DNA from: Prochilodus magdalenae
Taxonomy: Eukaryota > Chordata > Actinopteri > Characiformes > Prochilodontidae
Assembly: GCA_024036415.1 (NCBI GenBank)
Contig: JAMWET010000593.1
Span: 38,501 to 102,500 of the forward strand
Reading direction: 5' to 3'
Length of the DNA: 64,000 nt
Shown here: in pieces, positions 57,575 through 64,000 of the stretch
Numbering within the stretch: the stretch's first letter is position 1
How the letters are laid out: every line of letters starts with the position of its first letter
The notes under the pieces: generated by a model
Told to the model about the DNA's origin: nothing
Database searches by the model: none
What the model saw: only the letters and a program-made list of their open reading frames with translations
Position numbers and translations under genes: made by a program

Positions 57575-57821
57575 CTGTGGAGAGACACACAAATATGGAG
57601 TTACACAACAAATGGAGTCAATGCAGGACACCTATAAACACACTAACCTAGAGATACATTAACAAGCCGTAACCTAATACATAAGCTGCATCCAGGGTTA
57701 GGGTGAGGGTGAGGGTTAACTGTAACAGGAACATACGAGCGGCAAAGCTTCATTCACAGTGGATTTATGAGACATAAATAAGACAGTTACCATTATTGAT
57801 TTATTCAGATTGGTTATTAAA

Positions 57822-58174
57822 ATGTCGCGCTTCCAGGTTCACCCCCAACACTCTGTTGTCTCCAACACTCTGAACTACACTACCCATCAGCCATCTACGC
57901 ATGACGTCATCCCCACATGTTCTCAGTTCGCCAATCACAACCCGCCTTCCCGTCTGCCTTGCCCGAGTCGAAACTCATCTCGCCTGTTGTTTTTTATGCT
58001 CCTTTGTATATGTACCAGTCTGTTTACAATCTCTCTTTGCCAACTCAGTTGTCTTACCAATTGTTTCTCCCACCATTTTCCATCTTGACTTTCTAGCTTT
58101 GACTTTTGTTTATTGGTTTTGGTCGTTTGGTCCTCCCTTTAATTTGGTCACTGATAATTTTGGTTGTGACCCTC
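57822..58174 (+). mobile_element. LTR-like 5' piece, possibly interrupted
   Basis: Begins tgtcgcgcttccaggttcac and shows the CT-rich, 'acgtcatccccacatgttct' composition of fish LTRs; cut off where the next LTR-like element starts at 58175. No coding motif. Assignment is tentative. Confidence 0.35.
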
Positions 58175-59030
58175 TGTCACGTTTCTGTGTTTGCAGACCG
58201 CCTTCTATCTCCTAGACTCCATCTCCCAGAATACCCCCCTCGATGATATCACTGCCACAATCCCTAAAACACCCACTCATACTCCACTTCCGCGCTCTAG
58301 GTCACCAGAGTATTGATTGGCCACCTGAAAATAAATTTTCAACCGCCATATAAACTTCACTCATCCACACTGGGAAGTATTGCCAAACCCAGTTTGCATA
58401 CTGAGCGTTTCTTGAGATCTCTGCTTCTACTGTTCTCGTCCTCCCTTTGTTTATTCTACTACTCTCGCTTCCGGATTCCCCTTCTGTTTTGTTCGCCTTC
58501 CTTGTTGCTCTCTCTGTGCTTTGACGTACCTGCCTTGATCTCCCCCTGGCTCTGTTTGCTGACTATTTGACTCTGGTTTTCGACCCTGGCCTGTTTCTCA
58601 CGATCTCCCACTCGACTTGGTTACCATTGCTCTGTGTTTGCTTTCAAGTCCGAATATCATTGTGTCTCTGTGGTTGAAGTACCTCAGCGGATAACACCAC
58701 TACCCGCCAGGGAGCCGCCTCCACATGGGAGACTGGGGTTCAAATCCTGGTCTGGGTGGCTATGCTGTACTACACCAATCCAGTCTTTGGGCAAGACTCC
58801 TAACTGCTATCTGGATAAGAGCGTCAGCTAAATGCCGTAAATGTAACACTACTTGACTTTTGGCTTGGCAAGCGTCAAAGTCACTTCGTCCCTGACACCC
58901 TCGCTCATGTATTTTGGCTCTGTTCTTATCCCCTCTGGTATGTTTGCTCTGATTTGGTTGGTTTGATCCCTCACATTTTAAATAAAAGCAGATTTCTGTT
59001 GGCTCTGCTTACGTCAAGCTTTGTCTGTCA
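58175..59030 (+). mobile_element. LTR-like element with nested SINE
   Basis: Starts tgtcacgtttctgtgtttgc and ends gctttgtctgtca, with gccatataaacttc as a TATA-like box near 58348 and aaataaaagcag as the polyadenylation signal near 58980. Interrupted by the SINE at 58676-58848. A target duplication was not found. Confidence 0.55.
58676..58848 (+). mobile_element. tRNA-derived SINE (second family) nested in LTR
   Basis: Head gtacctcagcggataacacc (A-box region), B-box gggttcaaatcctggtctgg, tail ctggataagagcgtcagcta aatgccgtaaatgtaa. Same family as 46686-46880. Confidence 0.85.
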
Positions 59031-59760
59031 GAAGTTAGAAGGAATTGTTTGACAGGCTTAATAAGCATTGTGTATACTGTACCAACAAATGACCATTTGC
59101 TGATTAACGACTGATTTGCATCTCAGCCAATCACAGCCATCTCTAAGAGTCACTTTCTCCATCAAGCGAAGACAAAACTCTGACAAAACCCTTCAATGTT
59201 AACCCGCAGTGAAGAGGGCTGTTCAGGCTAGAAAGCGTCAGGTGTACAGTCATTTCCTATGGGAATATAATAATGAGATTTTTGACAGAGCGTCAAGCAA
59301 CAAGCTAAAGAGTTGAAACTTGGAAGGATCTCAACTTTGTGCTAAATTAACTTTGATGAGAAGAAGTGACAGTCTAATTGATTCATTGGGTCAAGCTAAA
59401 TCTTCTACCCAGTCATAGCCACAGGAGTCAGAGGGTCTCTACTCTCTGAACTGTTGGTTCATACTAGCATTTCATTCGCATTCCCAACATCACTCAAAAT
59501 ATAGATGAGGAACGTATTAACTTGTGAGCTGTGTTACATATTCTAAACAATACAGTAATACACATACAGCACACTGTTTCACACGGCCTTCCCAGAAGCT
59601 CCGCAGTCCATGGGCATATCCAAAAGAGTACAGTATGAACAGATGGTAGGAGTTCTGAGGAGCTGTTTCTGAAGAAGGCTGAAATAGTTATTCAACATTA
59701 TCAACAATGTTGGCCATCAACAAATATTTTTAGGGGAGGCCAATTATTCTCTGAGTAGAG
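59031..59760. other. Upstream intron, unassigned part 1
   Basis: No exon or element recognised. Confidence 0.45.
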
Positions 59761-59764
59761 AGTT

Positions 59765-60060
59765 TACAACCGCACAGAGGGATTTGTCTTCGCATTTAAT
59801 CCATTCGTGATGTGAAACACCCACCCACACACATACACACTCACTCTTACACACTCGCTCTTGTAAACTCTCACTCTAGGGGGCAGTGAGCATACATGCC
59901 CGGAGCAGTGGGCAGCCCTATCCACACCACTTGTGGACCATTTGGGGGTTAGGTGCCTTGCTCAAGGGCACTTCAGTCCTTACTGTTGGTTCAGGGAATC
60001 AAACCAGCGATGACCCTCCAGTCACAGGGCTGGATGTCTAACCTCCAGCCCACAACCGCC
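59765..60060 (-). mobile_element. tRNA-type SINE, near full length
   Basis: Minus strand: head ggttgtgggctggaggttag, box-B-like ctggtttgattccctgaac, then aaggcacctaacccccaaa, gtggatagggctgcccactg and the tail with tgtttcacatcacgaatgga. The best-preserved member of the first SINE family here. Confidence 0.82.
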
Positions 60061-62455
60061 CTAGCATTATTATTGCCACTAATGAATTTACAGCTGATGC
60101 CTATAGGAAGGAAGTAGCGACTCAACCAGAAGATAAGAAAAGAAAAAATACAACCAGAGAACGAAATGAGTTCAAACCTAAGCTAAAATCATTTGTGCTA
60201 TTGTAAATGTCAGTGCGCATTTTTAAATAATGTGTAGCAATTAATAATGATTCATAGTTGTAATTCAATTCAATTCAATTCAACTTTATTGTCATTATAC
60301 CAATACAGGGTTGTACAGTATAACAAAACACGGTCAGGCTCCTTCTCCAGTGCAGTTGAAGAATGTGTATATTGTATGTATATATATCTTTATACTCTAA
60401 TATTACTCTAATATTATTTATATACTCTAATATTAATGGACCTGTATGGTCTATGGTTTCAGTGAAGGACACTGATCTCTCCACAGGACCTAACACTGCT
60501 CAGACAGGCTCCAGCGTTGACTTGCAACTGTTCTTCTAAATTTTCCTACTTTGTCAACTGTTATCACAAGTACTACAGATGCTACCCGGCTGCCTGAGCT
60601 AAACAAGATAGCTACAGAAAAAAGGCGGGACTGAGAATCTTGCAAATGGTCTATTGTAATTTCTTTCAGAAAAAGAAGAGAGTTGAAAAGAGCCCTATTC
60701 GCAGCACCAGGGCTTTATACGCTAAACCAAAGAGTAGCATCCAACTTCAACTGCAGGTCAGATTACTACAGGGCGCTCTTCCATGATGGGCCATTCACGG
60801 CACATTCTTTTAAATACGTCTTTAGCGTAGTCTCAAAACCAGTGGCCATGCTGTGGGTGGCCATGCGTAGCGCAATTCTGGCCATTTCTCTGATACTGAT
60901 TGCGGTTAGAAACTGGGTTTGGCTCGACACAGAGCTCCCAACACCTGCACCAGGGACAGCAGGCAAAGACGATGGAGCGTTTTCGCTTGAGGCTTGATTG
61001 TAATCCTACAATCTTGAGTCATTATTCTGCCTCCTGTCACAATGGCGAAGGAAGGAAATTATATTCTCACAAGCTAGGGCAATCAAGACTATTAAGCATC
61101 CGCATAATTGAGCTCTGATTTGAGTTTCTCTAGGCTAAGCGCGTAAGGCTGATATTGACTTGTCGTTCAGACAGTGACTGTAAATTGCTCCTGGGTGAGA
61201 AGCTGCGAAGAACTGGACTTCCTCCGTTTTTCGGGATCAAAAGGAAATCAATCTGATGGTCATTACTTGTCTCCAATGGTTTAGAAAGCATTGGTGGCAA
61301 AGAGCTCCAGTACAGGCACCTCGGCGAGTGTGTAATTGTAGCACTTTCCAGGGACGTGAATGCAAACCTCAATCAAGGTCCATTGGCATCTCTTATCCAT
61401 GCAAAGAATGGTGGATGCCTTCTTCCTGAGCTGACCGGATTCCACATAAAACAGGCCAGGCGGTCGAAGCGACCACACGCTGCTATGGCATAAAGGAGAC
61501 AACACGTGGAAATACTCAAGGCGTGAGATGTTAAGATCTGAGTGGCCCCATAACCAACAAGCACTTCTGGAACGGACTAGGGGACCTTTAGACGTTAGCC
61601 AATGAACAAAGTTGTTCACAAGCCTATGATTGTTCAAGTGCTTCCGAAGTGCCTGGCTCTTGCTTCGTGCAGGTATCTCAATATGGAGATGTAATGGGAA
61701 GGCTGACAATGGAAAATGCTGGTGGGATGTGCAGTAGGTGATGTTCTGGCACATTGTAAGAGTGTGTGTCCTTATGCAACCTTCCGTCACCTGTTGATAG
61801 CTCAAAGAGCCCTGAAGTACAAGCTATTCATTCTTTAGAAGACATTCCTGGGGAGATTTGACGTTTGATTCATTTGCATAAGGAAGAGGAAAGCACAGAG
61901 GAGTATGGGTGTAGAAAACAGGAGTCCAGAAACAATATATTGAGAACATTGAGAAAATAGGACTCCGAAAAACCGCACAGCACCAAAACATGCTAGGCCC
62001 CATTGGCTGAACACCACATAAACGTTCATCTTTGAGAAAGAGGAGAACCTCAAGCTCCACTCCTGCTTCCAATCTGAAAACATCCACAGGTGTTTGCGTA
62101 TATCCCTTCACTGTGAAAAGACACCTTAACACTATGGAGGTCTGAAAGGAGGTGTAGCTGTTCAGGAAGCTCCTTACTGGGAAAAGAATACGGGCACATC
62201 AAACAATGACGCTGCTGATGTTCTCAGAACTCTCAGGACTGACCACCCCAGAGTCCAGACCTCAACATCACTGAATGAGATAAATTTGGGGGGGCCACTA
62301 GGGGCGCATTCGGGCATGACGCACGACTAATCATCTCCGTTGGGCAGTGGAGTAATTTATGTTTTTTTTGCACAATTTTTCTCATTTATTCGCCGAGCTG
62401 TGGTTTTGGTTATCCTCCGAAAAGTTTATTATCGCATTGTGTATGTGATGCTGTC
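60061..62455. other. Upstream intron, unassigned part 2
   Basis: Contains an (attca)n run with actttattgtcattatac at 60262-60300, a common fish repeat tail. Open frames at 60683-60997 (plus) and 61281-61805 (minus, 174 codons) show no recognisable domain. No PDZ-coding exon was found. Confidence 0.5.
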
Positions 62456-62460
62456 TAACA

Positions 62461-62764
62461 TGGCATCTACTAGACTAAAATCGGAGCCACCCCGTACAGG
62501 CCGTTGAGCTACGAGTCGTTACAAAAAGCGATAAGCGCTTTGGGCCAGGATATGTGGGAAAATAGACAGTTTAGCCGCTGAACTCCGCTCTTCCAATGAC
62601 TCACTGACAAAGAGGATTGATGACCACAACGAAGTTCTGACGGAACTTTCGCAGACGGCCTCCTCTCACAGCGACGCCATAGCCAAGATGGAGTCATCTC
62701 TGCTTACGCTCCGAGCAGAAGTCAAGACCCTTACTACAAAATGGGATAAATTTGGATGGTGAGC
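62461..62764 (+). mobile_element. LINE ORF1-like coiled-coil fragment
   Basis: Plus frame from about 62572 reads LAAELRSSNDSLTKRIDDHN, then EVLTELSQTASSHSDAIAK, then MESSLLTLRAEVKTLTTKW and a stop at 62761. Heptad-like spacing of Leu/Ile with polar residues resembles the N-terminal coiled coil of L1/Tx1-type ORF1 proteins. An upstream ATG (atggcatctactagactaaa, 62461) is in another frame and soon stops. Truncated and dead. Confidence 0.55.
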
Positions 62765-62946
62765 AACAGGAATTACAACTGCAGGCTTCTTTGGGAAACT
62801 GTATGTGACTCCTGAAATAAAGACTGGACACAATAAATGCTGGAAAAGATCAAATATTTTATGACCTGTATGTAATTCATGGGGCTGAAAAATTTATAAT
62901 TTATATTTAATGTCTGTTTTAACTCTGAGATAACAGAAATGAAGGT

Positions 62947-63535
62947 GTCACGTTTCCGGGTTTTCCAGGTTTTTCCTGCTCCCGTGCTTCTCCGGACTCA
63001 ACTTCCCAGAGGGCAACGCTCGATGACGCCACGCCCGAGTACAATCCGCTTCGCTCTCCATCACCGGAGTTTTAGCAGACAGCTGCACTTTATTTACGCC
63101 CTCCACTTATGCCTCTCCACGCTGCTTCAGATTTTGCGAAGCTTTGTCAACTTAGCTAGCAATTCTGAGCGATCTCTTTTCTGGTTCCTGATCTCTTTTC
63201 TGTTGTCGACTATCCTTTTGCCCTTCCCTCCTAACTTGATTGCCTCCGCTGATTGTTTCTTCTGGTTTCGACTTTGCCTGCCTCGACTACATTTCTAGCC
63301 CTACCCCTGTTGCTGTACCAGCATTGCTGCTTAGTTTGTTCACTTCCCTGTTCAACAAACACTCTGCCGTGACTTTTAACTCTGCAAGCGTCGACCCGGA
63401 GTCTTTTGCCCTGACAGAAGGGTGGTTTTTGACGAATGTCAACAAACACTCTGCCGTGACTTTTAAGAAACTCTGCAAGAAAGCGTCGACAACCGGAGCT
63501 ACTGCCTTTTGTACACCCTGACAGAAGGGTGAAAG
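62947..63535 (+). mobile_element. LTR-like element with internal 70-90-bp duplication
   Basis: Starts tgtcacgtttccgggttttc like the element at 58175. Near its end the block aacaaacactctgccgtgac, ttttaa..ctctgcaag, gcgtcgac, ccctgacagaagggtg occurs twice (63353-63424 and 63440-63533), the second with small insertions. No intact gene. Confidence 0.5.
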
Positions 63536-63539
63536 GACA

Positions 63540-64000
63540 ATAACTGGCTTTTTTGACGAATGTACGGGCATCCGTCTGCCACTCAGCTGAGTTGCGATTT
63601 CTAATTTAATATTGTATTACATTTGTAATCTGTTATTTGTAATATCTATCTTGCACTAAAAAAAAAAAAATACAATAGTGCATCATTTGATCAACTTTTG
63701 AATTTCCTCATCAGAAGATTGATAATAAGAAAATCCAATTAGCAAGAAGCTTCATGTAACACACTATCAGGAAAGCACAACTTGTAAAGTGTGCAGCAGG
63801 CAGGTCGGTCCAGCACATACACCCTTGTCTTCTGCAGCCAGCTATTATAAAGTGTGCAGTGTGTGGTTTTGCAGTGTCTTGTTGCAGTGTCCGAAATCTA
63901 TATTTCTATTTCTGACTTTAATGGTGCATCTCATTGCAGGGGCACTGACACACCTACCCCTATACCATGACAGACCCCGGCTTTTGGGTTGCTTGTTGCT
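63540..64000. other. Upstream intron, window end
   Basis: Nothing recognised apart from an A12 run at 63658-63669. Confidence 0.4.

Noticed and set aside
61281..61805. 174-codon minus-strand open frame
   Set aside because: No recognisable domain, no splice or promoter context and stop-free length within chance for 64 kb on six frames.
57575..64000. Search for PDZ-coding exons of nos1
   Set aside because: No frame with a PDZ signature was seen; these exons must lie beyond the window.

Overview
This is a vertebrate window, almost certainly from a ray-finned fish. It holds one protein-coding gene: a long internal part of neuronal nitric oxide synthase (nos1) on the minus strand. I could place 20 consecutive coding exons, called e1 to e20 in transcript order, between 57574 and 2201. 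They add up to 2770 coding bases (923 codons plus one base). Every junction was checked for AG acceptor, donor and phase, and all 20 join in one open frame. The fish assignment rests on the protein, on Tc1-like transposons, on tRNA-derived SINEs ending in the fish-type tail 'ggataagagcgtctgctaaa', and on very dense minisatellites. The SINE type looks otophysan (characin, catfish or electric fish), but that is inference from memory.

Gene layout: e1-e10 encode the oxygenase domain (zinc CX4C motif, heme cysteine, arginine glutamate, pterin site). e10/e11 encode the calmodulin-binding helix. e11-e15 encode the FMN domain with the neuronal-type autoinhibitory insert. e16-e20 encode the linker and the front part of the FAD domain. 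The PDZ exons lie beyond 64000 and the final NADPH exons lie beyond position 1, so the gene is cut at both window edges.

Introns: the remaining ~95% is introns filled with repeats. Large arrays are an 18-bp satellite (51-1730), a 40-bp satellite (2690-4850), a ~22-bp array (13100-13970), a 26-bp array in two blocks (15270-15920, 16500-17090), a 54-bp satellite (21800-24065), CT/GA tracts (21177-21267, 24475-25305, 33182-33240, 47870-49290, 49825-50460) and an ATTC-type higher-order array (56010-56850). Between them lie Tc1 remnants, TIR elements and MITEs, SINEs, LTR-like elements (one solo LTR with a perfect 5-bp target duplication) and a LINE ORF1-like fragment.

Most notable observations: (1) a partial copy of e9 with its 3' splice site in the e9-e10 intron, whose six mismatches in 33 exonic bases all fall at third codon positions; (2) partial copies of the 5' end of e15 just upstream of e15; (3) an apparent GC-AG intron after e2; (4) CT microsatellites directly abutting the 3' splice sites of e10 and e13; (5) a ~600-bp purine tract duplicated into a transposon remnant and flanked by a ~60-bp direct repeat. 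I see no bacterial-type system, CRISPR, tRNA/rRNA gene or second protein-coding gene.
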